From assembly GCA_007117175.1 (NCBI GenBank), contig SKGZ01000119.1:1-9871 (forward strand): a DNA stretch of 9,871 nucleotides, in the 5' to 3' direction. Of this stretch, positions 1-6,777 are shown piece by piece. This DNA is from Bacteriovoracales bacterium. GTDB lineage: Bacteria; Bdellovibrionota; Bacteriovoracia; Bacteriovoracales; Bacteriovoracaceae. The notes under the pieces are model-generated. The model saw only the letters and a list, made by a program, of their open reading frames with translations. It ran no database searches and was not told the origin of the DNA. The stretch's first letter is position 1. Every line of letters starts with the position of its first letter. The position numbers and the translations under genes were made by a program.

Positions 1-448
1 GAGGAGTTTACTGGAAGAGGATAGGCCTGTAGCTGAGTCCAACAAAGAAACTCAAACTATTGGTTCGGATGAGTTTCAACAAGCTCTAACATCTAGTAAA
101 AGACTTAATTTAGAAAAGATGTCTTTGCAAGAGCAAGTTCAGAGCTGGAATGATTTACTTTCATCGCAAGCAACATTGCAAGCAGGGGAATTTTTGGCTC
201 GAGTGCAAGCTTTTGAATCATCAAATTCTCCTCAATTACGTGTTCGTAGCCGCTACCAGCAGGCCCAAATACTTAAATCTCAAGAAAAGAACAGTGAAGG
301 GGTCCGCAAAATTTATGAAAAAATAATAGAGCAAGATTCTTGTTCATCTTATTGGGTTGAAGCCTTAAAAGAGCTCATTGTTTTATCTGATGGAGAGGCA
401 AGAAAGAATTATCAAGAATTTTATAATTCAAATTTACAAGGATGGTAA
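1..448 (+). CDS. 3' end of an unrecognised helical (TPR-like?) protein, 5'-truncated by window edge
   Basis: The frame is open from the first base to a TAA stop, with no plausible start before an internal ATG at 119. The gene therefore almost certainly begins outside the window, and a start at 119 would be an artefact. About 148 residues are visible. They are hydrophilic and mostly predicted helical: a polar linker rich in S, E, T and Q, then helix pairs with the spacing and small/aromatic pattern of tetratricopeptide-like repeats (RVRSRYQQAQILKSQEK, then a YEKII helix, then a YWVEALKELIVL helix). I do not recognise the family. Its end overlaps the next gene by 7 nt, so the two are probably cotranscribed and translationally coupled. 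A scaffold role alongside the LysM protein is a guess from context. Confidence 0.75.
   Translation, partial: RSLLEEDRPVAESNKETQTIGSDEFQQALTSSKRLNLEKMSLQEQVQSWNDLLSSQATLQAGEFLARVQAFESSNSPQLRVRSRYQQAQILKSQEKNSEGVRKIYEKIIEQDSCSSYWVEALKELIVLSDGEARKNYQEFYNSNLQGW
438..442 (+). promoter_or_regulatory. Shine-Dalgarno AAGGA that favours a TTG start for the LysM gene
   Basis: AAGGA lies 8 nt before an in-frame TTG at 451-453 but overlaps the ATG at 442, which has no ribosome binding site of its own. By spacing, the TTG is the better start. It would shorten the protein by three residues and still leave an intact signal peptide. The ATG could instead be used by ribosomes finishing the upstream gene, whose stop codon is at 446-448. 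Confidence 0.5.
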
Positions 449-2382
449 ATTTGCTACGTTTATTTTTTATTTTTTTCCTCTGTTTTAATCTATCTTATGC
501 TCAAGATGAAATTAGCACAGATGATCTGTTTGATGACATTCTTGATGAGGATGAGCTTTTTGATGAAGATGATAGCTCTGGCGATGAAACTAGTTACGAA
601 GACATGGAGGAAGTCGACGATTACGAACTTCTAAAAAAAGATGTTGGTTTCGATGATGAAGATGACTTTTGGGATGATGATTCTGATATCCAAGTCTCAG
701 ATGATTCTCAGCAAGAGCTTTTTGAAGCGGGACCTGAGGAGAGACGTCTATTAGAATTGGCACAAAGCGTTTCTCATAAAATGAGTGATGAGCAGTGGGC
801 CGATATCACAACTGCTTCTAACGCAACTTCTTATACCGTTCAAGAGGGAGATTGGCTTTTCAAAATTTCCAGAACGTTATTTGGAACTGGCTTTTACTAT
901 CCTAAAATCTGGGCATTGAATCCCTATATTAAAAACCCTCATGAAATTGAACCTGGGATGTTATTAGTTTTTGATCCTGGTTCTGGGGATTCTCCTCCAG
1001 ACTTGCTCTTAGCGGAGGCAAACTTGTCTCCTGAGCAAAGAAGTGAGTGGTTTGATAAGAAAGAAGAGTTAAGAAAATCCGGAGCTTTTGTTGGTTTTGC
1101 TAATCAGCAAGATACAGAAAGCTTAAAGAAGTATTTACAGCAAGTGCAAAACACAGAGTATCGTAAGTACACTCCACCTTCTTATGAATTACCAACAGAA
1201 CTACCTGGAGAGTATGATGAATTGGGATTTGATACTGGCGCGATCAAAGAAGTGAAAGAGTTTAAAGAGGGCTATTATCTTAATACATTTATTACAACCA
1301 ATGAGATTAAAGATTTTGGCCATGTTTCAGCTGCCATTCACGAAGGATTATATATTGGAAAAGGTCATACTTTATTTTTAGAATTTGATCAATCTCAAGA
1401 TGTACAAATGGATGGACTCTACTCTTTGTATGTTGCCAAAGGCAAGGTCTCTCACTCATTGTCTGATCGCTCAGGTAAAGAATACACCATTTTAGGTACA
1501 GTCAGAATTATCGGTAGAGTGGAGGATCAGTGGAAAGCTGAAATTGTTTCTGTCGAGGGCTTAATTGAAAGAGGTGTTCGTATTACCACTTATACTCCTA
1601 AAATTGAAAAAATCTATCAAAACCACAATCCTCGATTAATAGAGGCCATGGTGATCAAAGCTTACTCTAAAGAGGTTGAAAACTTCCACTCGGGTGAAAT
1701 TCTCTACCTAGACAGAGGGCGAGCAGATGGTGTTGAAATTGGCAATATCTTTGAGACTTATGGTTTTGTGGACCGTGCTACTCGTCGGAAAATAGCCAAC
1801 CAGCCAGCTTATAAAACAGCAGAGTTAGTTGTCATATCTGTCTCTGATAATTTTTCAACTGCTCTAGTGCTAGAGTCAAAGATGAATTTTCAGGTAGGAG
1901 ATATTGCAGTGACTTTAACTCCAGAGAAGTATGCCCAAAATCTCAAGGATAAAAAACGGATGCTTGTTGGACAAGGTCTTAATAAGAAGTCTCTGGGGAA
2001 AGAACAAAGAGTGGATAGTTTGCAAAGAGAAATGGATGAGCAGATTGGGAAAATAAATTTAAGTGAAGATGAGCGAAAACGATTAGATGAATTAGATCGA
2101 GAGCTTTACTTAAGTCAAAATTTAGATGAACCTCAAAAAAAATCAGATCTTGACGATGCCGACCTAGACGAATTTGAATCTGTCAAAGGACTTGAATACA
2201 AAGATCTTGATAGTTACGAAAGACAAATTGGAAGGCGATATTTAGATGACTCATTGGATAACAAGGATAACCCATTTGGGCTATCAGAGTTTGATGTTGA
2301 AGCTGTTGATGAGCTATTAAATATTGAGAAAGCAAGATCTGAGCAAAATGTAAACCTGCGGCAGAGTGGAACAAATAAATGA
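442..2382 (+). CDS. Secreted LysM-domain protein with a highly acidic N-terminal region
   Basis: This is a 646-residue exported protein. Residues 1-20 form a signal peptide (hydrophobic LLRLFFIFFLCF core, cleavage likely after SYA). Residues 21-100 are extremely acidic: 39 of 80 are D or E, with DDLFDD and DELFDE repeats. Residues 130-178 form a LysM domain (YTVQEGDWLFKISRTLFG..., ending PGMLLVF), which in known families binds the glycan strand of peptidoglycan. A middle beta-rich region (about 280-385) is unassigned. Residues 417-490 (LYLDRGRADGVEIGNIFETYG ... FQVGDIAV) resemble the C-terminal small beta domain of FlgT-type envelope proteins. The last 150 residues are charged, acidic and partly coiled-coil. 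It probably sits in the periplasm attached to the wall. It overlaps both neighbours, indicating one operon. The LysM call is firm; the FlgT-like resemblance is tentative. Confidence 0.88.
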   Translation: MVNLLRLFFIFFLCFNLSYAQDEISTDDLFDDILDEDELFDEDDSSGDETSYEDMEEVDDYELLKKDVGFDDEDDFWDDDSDIQVSDDSQQELFEAGPEERRLLELAQSVSHKMSDEQWADITTASNATSYTVQEGDWLFKISRTLFGTGFYYPKIWALNPYIKNPHEIEPGMLLVFDPGSGDSPPDLLLAEANLSPEQRSEWFDKKEELRKSGAFVGFANQQDTESLKKYLQQVQNTEYRKYTPPSYELPTELPGEYDELGFDTGAIKEVKEFKEGYYLNTFITTNEIKDFGHVSAAIHEGLYIGKGHTLFLEFDQSQDVQMDGLYSLYVAKGKVSHSLSDRSGKEYTILGTVRIIGRVEDQWKAEIVSVEGLIERGVRITTYTPKIEKIYQNHNPRLIEAMVIKAYSKEVENFHSGEILYLDRGRADGVEIGNIFETYGFVDRATRRKIANQPAYKTAELVVISVSDNFSTALVLESKMNFQVGDIAVTLTPEKYAQNLKDKKRMLVGQGLNKKSLGKEQRVDSLQREMDEQIGKINLSEDERKRLDELDRELYLSQNLDEPQKKSDLDDADLDEFESVKGLEYKDLDSYERQIGRRYLDDSLDNKDNPFGLSEFDVEAVDELLNIEKARSEQNVNLRQSGTNK

Positions 2383-3272
2383 TCCTCAATCTACTTCGTG
2401 GCTTCTTGATTGGGGTCACTGATTTAATTCCCGGAGTTTCAGGGGGAACAACTGCATTAATCCTTGGGATTTATCCTAGAATGATTCAGCAGGTGACCTT
2501 AATTGATGGAAACTTACTCAATAAAGCTTTAAGCCGTGACTTTAATGGAGTTAAAAATCATTTACAGTGGTCTTTTCTATGGCATCTCTTTTTAGGGTTA
2601 GTTTTAGGAATTTTAACCTTGTCACGAGCTTTGCCTTGGATTTTTCAAAACTATCCTCATGAAGTTTGGTCGCTTTTTTTTGGTTTAATGAGTGCTTCAG
2701 TCTTGTTGTTATGGCGTAGGTTAAGCCTGCCTTTGATCCCTCGCTTTGCACTTTTTATGCTTGGCACCTCAGCTGCATGGTTGATAGTAGGTTGGATGCC
2801 AGTACAGACACCACAACACTTTGCAATGTATTTTTTAGCAGGTGTTTTATCCATATCAGCAATGATATTACCAGGGCTAAGTGGGGCATTTGTATTGTTA
2901 TTACTAGGTCAGTACGAAGTTTTTCTATTGGCGTTGAAACAACTTGACGCCGCTTCCTTGATGACTCTCTTCTTTTTTGCCTCTGGTATGTTGGTGGGGC
3001 TCATGAGTACCTCTCGTGTGATCTACTATTTTTATCAAAAAGCACCGCAGGTGATGATTTCTTTAATGATTGGATTTATTGCAGGCTCTTTAAGAAAGAT
3101 ATGGCCATGGAGGCAACCTCTTGATGTTCAGGTGATTGGTGGAAAGGTGAGAGTGCTCTCTGAACAAAATCTGATTCCCGACTTTAGTCAAGGGCAAACT
3201 CACCTTTGTCTTTTTATTATTTTGATCAGTTCTGTGCTACTTGTTTTAATTGAGTCAAGAGCTCGCGCTTAG
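2379..3272 (+). CDS. DUF368 membrane protein, PopT-like undecaprenyl-phosphate translocase
   Basis: This is a 297-residue polytopic inner-membrane protein. It carries the two half-repeats diagnostic of DUF368: D15-LIPGVSGGT in the first re-entrant segment and a second copy, ILPGLSGAF, at about 163-171. Hydrophobic helices fill most of the rest (about 66-88, 96-112, 121-140, 148-180, 194-213, 224-238 and 275-292). Members of this family (PopT of Staphylococcus aureus and a Vibrio cholerae homologue) return undecaprenyl phosphate from the outer to the inner leaflet of the cytoplasmic membrane, so that the lipid carrier can be reused for wall and polysaccharide synthesis. Length is normal for the family and nothing is missing. 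The start overlaps the LysM stop as ATGA, with a weak GTGGA eight nt upstream, so expression is probably coupled. The family call is strong; the exact substrate is inferred. Confidence 0.9.
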   Translation: MILNLLRGFLIGVTDLIPGVSGGTTALILGIYPRMIQQVTLIDGNLLNKALSRDFNGVKNHLQWSFLWHLFLGLVLGILTLSRALPWIFQNYPHEVWSLFFGLMSASVLLLWRRLSLPLIPRFALFMLGTSAAWLIVGWMPVQTPQHFAMYFLAGVLSISAMILPGLSGAFVLLLLGQYEVFLLALKQLDAASLMTLFFFASGMLVGLMSTSRVIYYFYQKAPQVMISLMIGFIAGSLRKIWPWRQPLDVQVIGGKVRVLSEQNLIPDFSQGQTHLCLFIILISSVLLVLIESRARA

Positions 3273-3592
3273 TTATAACTTTGGTATTGGTTGAGATAAT
3301 CGGCCTTATCTTTGGCTTCGATTTTTCTTTGCATTGTACTGAGAGGAGTTCGGTCATAGAGCATAACCACACCATCCATTTTAAGGGCGCCACCATCTTG
3401 GGATGAAAGTTTTTGTCCCTGGCATGTTAATTCAATATTTTGTTTCTGACAGGCATCAGAGTGACATTTGATTAAAACACGGTTTGAACATTCACACACC
3501 TCTGCTCTTAATAGGTACTCTCTTTCTGAGCAACTTGCATTGGCGTAATTGAGGGAAAAAATACTAATGATAAAAATAAAAATACTTTTCAT
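3269..3592 (-). CDS. Small exported protein with six cysteines, unknown function
   Basis: This is a 107-residue protein I do not recognise. Residues 1-19 form a signal peptide (MKSIFIFIISIFSLNY core, likely cleavage after ANA). The residue set before C21 does not fit a lipobox, so a soluble periplasmic or secreted protein is more likely than a lipoprotein. The mature part has six cysteines (21, 33, 35, 43, 48, 57), all in its first half. That is enough for three disulfides and suggests a compact oxidised domain, followed by a charged tail without cysteine ending YLNQYQSYN. The start is supported by AGGAG (3599-3603) six nt upstream. The gene stands alone on this strand and its stop overlaps the convergent DUF368 stop by 4 nt. 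The signal peptide, RBS and cysteine pattern argue that it is a real gene rather than an antisense shadow. Confidence 0.72.
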   Translation of the reverse strand: MKSIFIFIISIFSLNYANASCSEREYLLRAEVCECSNRVLIKCHSDACQKQNIELTCQGQKLSSQDGGALKMDGVVMLYDRTPLSTMQRKIEAKDKADYLNQYQSYN

Positions 3593-3598
3593 TTCGGT

Positions 3599-3603
3599 CT
3601 CCT
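3599..3603 (-). promoter_or_regulatory. Shine-Dalgarno of the six-cysteine protein gene
   Basis: On the minus strand this reads AGGAG, within AAGAGGAG, and lies six nt before the ATG. It is one of the strongest ribosome binding sites in the window and fixes the start of this otherwise anonymous gene. Confidence 0.7.
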
Positions 3604-3621
3604 CTTTGGTGATCTGTAAAC

Positions 3622-3627
3622 AGTATA
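3622..3627 (-). promoter_or_regulatory. Possible -10 box for the six-cysteine protein gene
   Basis: TATACT on the minus strand matches 5 of 6 positions of the sigma-70 -10 consensus and lies about 30 nt before the start codon. It is preceded by AT-rich DNA with a run of A on the minus strand. I find no convincing -35 box at 16-18 nt, so this is a weak call. Confidence 0.3.
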
Positions 3628-3723
3628 AGCTATAAAAATCAAGTTTTTTTGTTAGGTATTGGAAATAATTAGACTTTTACCATTAAAACAGTGGTTTTTA
3701 GCCAATAAAATTGCCAAGTTCTC

Positions 3724-3753
3724 GTGGCATATTTGTCTCTAAATGGTTATGAT
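3724..3753 (+). promoter_or_regulatory. Probable promoter of the tRNA-Arg/gltX/cysS unit
   Basis: A GTGGCA -35 (3724-3729, 4 of 6 matches) and a TATGAT -10 (3748-3753, 5 of 6) are separated by 18 nt. Transcription would start near 3760, giving only two or three nt before the mature tRNA 5' end. That is typical of tRNA promoters and leaves little for RNase P to remove. No other good promoter lies between the tRNA and cysS, so it probably drives all three genes. Confidence 0.5.
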
Positions 3754-3762
3754 GCACAGTAC

Positions 3763-3839
3763 GCACCCTTAGCTCAGCTGGATAGAGTAGCTGGCTTCGA
3801 ACCAGTTGGTCGGGAGTTCGAATCTCTCAGGGTGCGCCA
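3763..3839 (+). tRNA. tRNA-Arg (anticodon UCG)
   Basis: A full cloverleaf can be drawn by hand. The acceptor is GCACCCT/AGGGTGC (3763-3769 with 3829-3835). The D stem is GCTC/GAGT (3772-3775 with 3785-3788). The anticodon stem is GCTGG/CCAGT around the loop CTTCGAA, with anticodon TCG at 3797-3799. A five-nt variable loop precedes the T stem GGGAG/CTCTC with loop TTCGAAT. The discriminator base is G and the 3' CCA is encoded (3837-3839), giving 77 nt. The anticodon reads CGA, and possibly other CGN codons by wobble. There is no terminator before gltX 25 nt downstream, so the tRNA must be cut out of a longer transcript, or a share of transcripts must end early. Confidence 0.96.
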
Positions 3840-3851
3840 TTTTATTCAGAC

Positions 3852-3856
3852 AGGAG
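3852..3856 (+). promoter_or_regulatory. Shine-Dalgarno of gltX
   Basis: AGGAG lies eight nt before the ATG at 3865. It decides the true gltX start: the same frame stays open upstream through the tRNA, so an automatic caller could wrongly begin the protein at GTG 3724. Confidence 0.85.
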
Positions 3857-3864
3857 ATGATACC

Positions 3865-5307
3865 ATGAGTGTGCGTGTTCGCTTTGCTCCTTCCCCCACA
3901 GGTCATTTACATATTGGCGGTGCCCGCACTGCTCTTTATAATTATTGTTTTGCCAAATCTGTTGGGGGAAAATTCATTTTAAGAATCGAGGATACAGATC
4001 TTGAACGAAGTCGCAGTGAGTATGAAAAAGCACAAATTCAAGATTTACACTGGCTTGGCCTAGAATATGATGAGGGGCCAGATCGTCCTGGAGAATATGG
4101 GCCTTATCGTCAATCTGAACGATTGGAAATTTATAAAGAGTATGCTCAAAAATTAGTGGATGCAGGTTTAGCTTATTACGATTTTTGTACAGAGCAAGAG
4201 CTGCAAGTAATGAAAGAGCAGGCCGAAAAACAAGGAAAACCCCCTCACTATAACGGTAAGTGGAGAAATCCTGAATTTAACCAAGAGGCCATGGCACGAC
4301 TTGCTGCAGGTGAAAAGGCGGCTATTCGATTAAGAGCTCCTCAAAAAGCCTATGTTTTGCAGGATCATGTTCGTGGTCGTGTAGTCTTTCCAGAGAATAT
4401 GGTCGGTGATTTTATTATTTTGAGGTCTAGTGGGCTTCCTGTTTATAACTTTTGCTGTGTGATCGATGATCTTTTAATGAAAATTACTCATGTGATCAGA
4501 GGAGAGGATCATCTTTCAAATACAGTCAGACAATTAATGGTGTACGAAGCTCTGGGAAGTAAGCCGCCAGAGTTTGCTCATGTCTCTTTATTGATTAATA
4601 AAGATCGTCAAAAACTGTCCAAAAGAGATGGAGCAACGTCTTTAGTTCAGTACACGAATGATGGTTTTCTACCAGGGGCAATCATCAACTACCTGACCTT
4701 GCTGGGCTGGTCTCACCCTGAGGAAAAAGATATTTTTGACTTGAAAGACCTCATTGCTAATTTTGATCTGAATCGATTCAGCAAGGCGGCTGCAATTTAT
4801 GATATAGCAAAATTTAAATGGGTGAATGGTCAACACATACAAATGCAGCAGAGCTCACTCACTTTGAAAAATATTTCTTCTCTTTTTTCTGTCGATCACC
4901 CTTTTTTAAAGCTAACAGATGAACAAAAAGAAAAAATCTGTGCTCTTTTCAAGACTCAGGTTCAATTCTACCAAGATTTTGTTGCTTTAATTGAGAACTT
5001 CATTTTTCAAACGGAGTTGAATGAAACTGAAAAGATGCAAGAGGTTCTCAGTTGGCCTAGCACCGCTCAAATAGCTCAATTTTTATCAACACAGAGTTTT
5101 GATGGGCATTTGCCTGAGTCCGCCTTGGGGCAATGGACAGAATACCTCAAGAAAGATCTAGGAATTAAAGGAAAGCAGTTATTCATGGGGCTAAGAGTTT
5201 GTCTTACTGGTAAAGACCAAGGACCTGAGTTGGTTGATCTCATCCCTTTAACTCCGGCATCTGTTTTAAAGCAACGATTGGCCAATATTCAAAAAAGGCT
5301 AGCATGA
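3865..5307 (+). CDS. gltX: Glutamyl-tRNA synthetase
   Basis: This is a 480-residue class I aminoacyl-tRNA synthetase that charges tRNA-Glu with glutamate, using ATP, in the cytoplasm. Visible signatures are the N-terminal VRFAPSPTGHLHIGGART with the HIGH-type motif at 16-19, RIEDTDLERS at 40-49, VIRGEDHLSNTVRQ at about 210-223 and KLSKR at 250-254. The helical anticodon-binding half follows from about residue 330. The zinc-binding cysteine cluster of E. coli-type GluRS is absent: only one Cys is seen in YYDFCTEQEL. Length is normal. Translation starts at ATG 3865, because the 47 codons before it are tRNA and leader. The stop overlaps cysS as ATGA. Whether it also charges tRNA-Gln (non-discriminating type, followed by GatCAB) cannot be read from the sequence by eye. 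Confidence 0.97.
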   Translation: MSVRVRFAPSPTGHLHIGGARTALYNYCFAKSVGGKFILRIEDTDLERSRSEYEKAQIQDLHWLGLEYDEGPDRPGEYGPYRQSERLEIYKEYAQKLVDAGLAYYDFCTEQELQVMKEQAEKQGKPPHYNGKWRNPEFNQEAMARLAAGEKAAIRLRAPQKAYVLQDHVRGRVVFPENMVGDFIILRSSGLPVYNFCCVIDDLLMKITHVIRGEDHLSNTVRQLMVYEALGSKPPEFAHVSLLINKDRQKLSKRDGATSLVQYTNDGFLPGAIINYLTLLGWSHPEEKDIFDLKDLIANFDLNRFSKAAAIYDIAKFKWVNGQHIQMQQSSLTLKNISSLFSVDHPFLKLTDEQKEKICALFKTQVQFYQDFVALIENFIFQTELNETEKMQEVLSWPSTAQIAQFLSTQSFDGHLPESALGQWTEYLKKDLGIKGKQLFMGLRVCLTGKDQGPELVDLIPLTPASVLKQRLANIQKRLA

Positions 5308-6752
5308 GACAAGTTCGTATTCATAATAACTTAACTGGAAAAAAAGATCTTTTACAAACACAAAAAACTGGTGTGGTCCATTTTTACTCTTGTGGTCCTA
5401 CTACTTATGACTTTGCCCATGTCGGAAATGCGCGAGCTTTTGTTGTGGGTGATCTTATTCATCGCTGTTTAAAAGTGCTTGGATACCAAGTTGTCTTTGT
5501 TCGTAATTTTACTGACGTGGATGATAAAATCATTAAAGCGGCCAATGAGAAAAAAATTTCAGCAAAGGAACATGCAGATTTATTTGTTAAAGAATGCCTT
5601 CAGGATATGAATGAGCTTAAGATGCTGGCACCAGATCATATGCCTAGAGTGAGTGAATGTATGCCTGAGATCATTGAGATGATTCAAAAAATTATTGAAA
5701 ATGGCGCAGGCTATAAAGTGGATGGAGAAGTCTTCTTTCATGTTCCGACTAAGAGTGATTATGGCAAACTATCAAAAAAAGACTTGCAGAGTTTAGAACA
5801 TGGTAAACGGGTTGAAGTTGATCAGCGCAAAAAGCATCCTGCAGACTTTGTTTTATGGAAGCCAGCTAAAGATGGAGAGCCTGCATGGGAATCTCCATGG
5901 GGAAGTGGCCGCCCTGGCTGGCATATTGAATGCTCGGCAATGGCCAAAAAGTATTTGGGTGCAAGCATTGATCTTCATCATGGGGGAGTGGATTTAATGT
6001 TTCCTCACCATGAAAATGAGATTGCCCAGTCTGAAGCTGCTAACCAATGTTCGTTTTGCCAGCAATGGGTGCATAATGAATTTTTAAACTTTGGCAGTGA
6101 GAAAATGTCTAAGTCTTTAGGAAATGTGTTAACTATTCGTCAGTTTACCGAAAAGTATTCTGGCCTTATTTTAAGGATGATCTTAATTTCAGTTCACTAT
6201 CGCGCTAAACTCGATTGGAGTGAGGAGATTATTGCAAAAGCAGTCAATGACCTGCAACGGATTCATACTTTCACTCAAGAATTAAACGACTTTTTGGCCA
6301 AATCTATATCTGTTAATGGTAAAGACTTCACCCCTCAACTTAAAAACTATAGAGAGAAAATGCTAGACTTCCTGGCCAGTGATTTTAATAGTGCGGGATT
6401 TTTAGCAGAGTATTTTTCACTGATCCGTTTTGTGAGACGGGAGGTTTTGGTTGGCGATGTTTCAGTTCAAAGTGGTGAAATGCTCAATGAATTACAGCAG
6501 TTATTGTCTGATGCACTTGGAGTGCTAGAGGAACCACGAGAAGTTTTAGAAAAATTAGCTCAGCTAGGGCGAACTCAAGATTCATCCTTGCAAGAGATAG
6601 AAGATAAGGAGATTGAAAAATTGTTACTGCAAAGAGCAGAGGCTAAAAAAAATAAAGACTATAGTAAAGCTGATGAAATACGAAAACACTTAAGTGATCA
6701 AGGTGTGCAGGTGAAAGATAAACCAGATGGAAGTTGGACTTGGTCGAGGTAG
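5304..6752 (+). CDS. cysS: Cysteinyl-tRNA synthetase
   Basis: This is a 482-residue class I synthetase that attaches cysteine to tRNA-Cys. The HIGH-type motif is H39-VGN within YSCGPTTYDFAHVGNAR, and KMSKS is at 267-271 followed by LGN. All four zinc ligands that recognise the cysteine substrate are present by alignment with E. coli C28, C209, H234 and E238: here C30, C210 (WHIECSAMA), H235 and E239 (FPHHENEIAQSEA). A DALR-type helical domain follows, then the usual C-terminal segment (KDYSKADEIRKHL ... VKDKPDGSWTW). Length is that of a normal complete enzyme. It begins inside the gltX stop (ATGA) with AAGG five nt upstream, so it is translationally coupled to gltX and shares its promoter. 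It ends 25 nt from the convergent peptidase gene. Confidence 0.97.
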   Translation: MRQVRIHNNLTGKKDLLQTQKTGVVHFYSCGPTTYDFAHVGNARAFVVGDLIHRCLKVLGYQVVFVRNFTDVDDKIIKAANEKKISAKEHADLFVKECLQDMNELKMLAPDHMPRVSECMPEIIEMIQKIIENGAGYKVDGEVFFHVPTKSDYGKLSKKDLQSLEHGKRVEVDQRKKHPADFVLWKPAKDGEPAWESPWGSGRPGWHIECSAMAKKYLGASIDLHHGGVDLMFPHHENEIAQSEAANQCSFCQQWVHNEFLNFGSEKMSKSLGNVLTIRQFTEKYSGLILRMILISVHYRAKLDWSEEIIAKAVNDLQRIHTFTQELNDFLAKSISVNGKDFTPQLKNYREKMLDFLASDFNSAGFLAEYFSLIRFVRREVLVGDVSVQSGEMLNELQQLLSDALGVLEEPREVLEKLAQLGRTQDSSLQEIEDKEIEKLLLQRAEAKKNKDYSKADEIRKHLSDQGVQVKDKPDGSWTWSR

Positions 6753-6777
6753 TTGTACTTTTTTTGATTTGTTGATC

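Noticed and set aside
2183..2854. Antisense open frames of 65-78 codons within the LysM and DUF368 genes
   Set aside because: They have no credible ribosome binding sites or recognisable domains, and their composition mirrors the real genes on the plus strand, so they are shadows.
3684..3700. Hairpin terminator or attenuator upstream of the tRNA
   Set aside because: AAAAC/GTTTT around AGTG makes only a five-bp, nearly all A-T stem with no following U tract. It is likely chance in AT-rich DNA.
3593..3762. Riboswitch, T-box or small RNA in the intergenic region before the tRNA
   Set aside because: Apart from promoter-like elements the DNA is AT-rich and unstructured; no T-box core sequence or stable stem was found.
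6753..6777. Bidirectional terminator between cysS and the PBP4-type gene
   Set aside because: There is a T run (6759-6767 region), but I could find no stable GC-containing stem before it on either strand.
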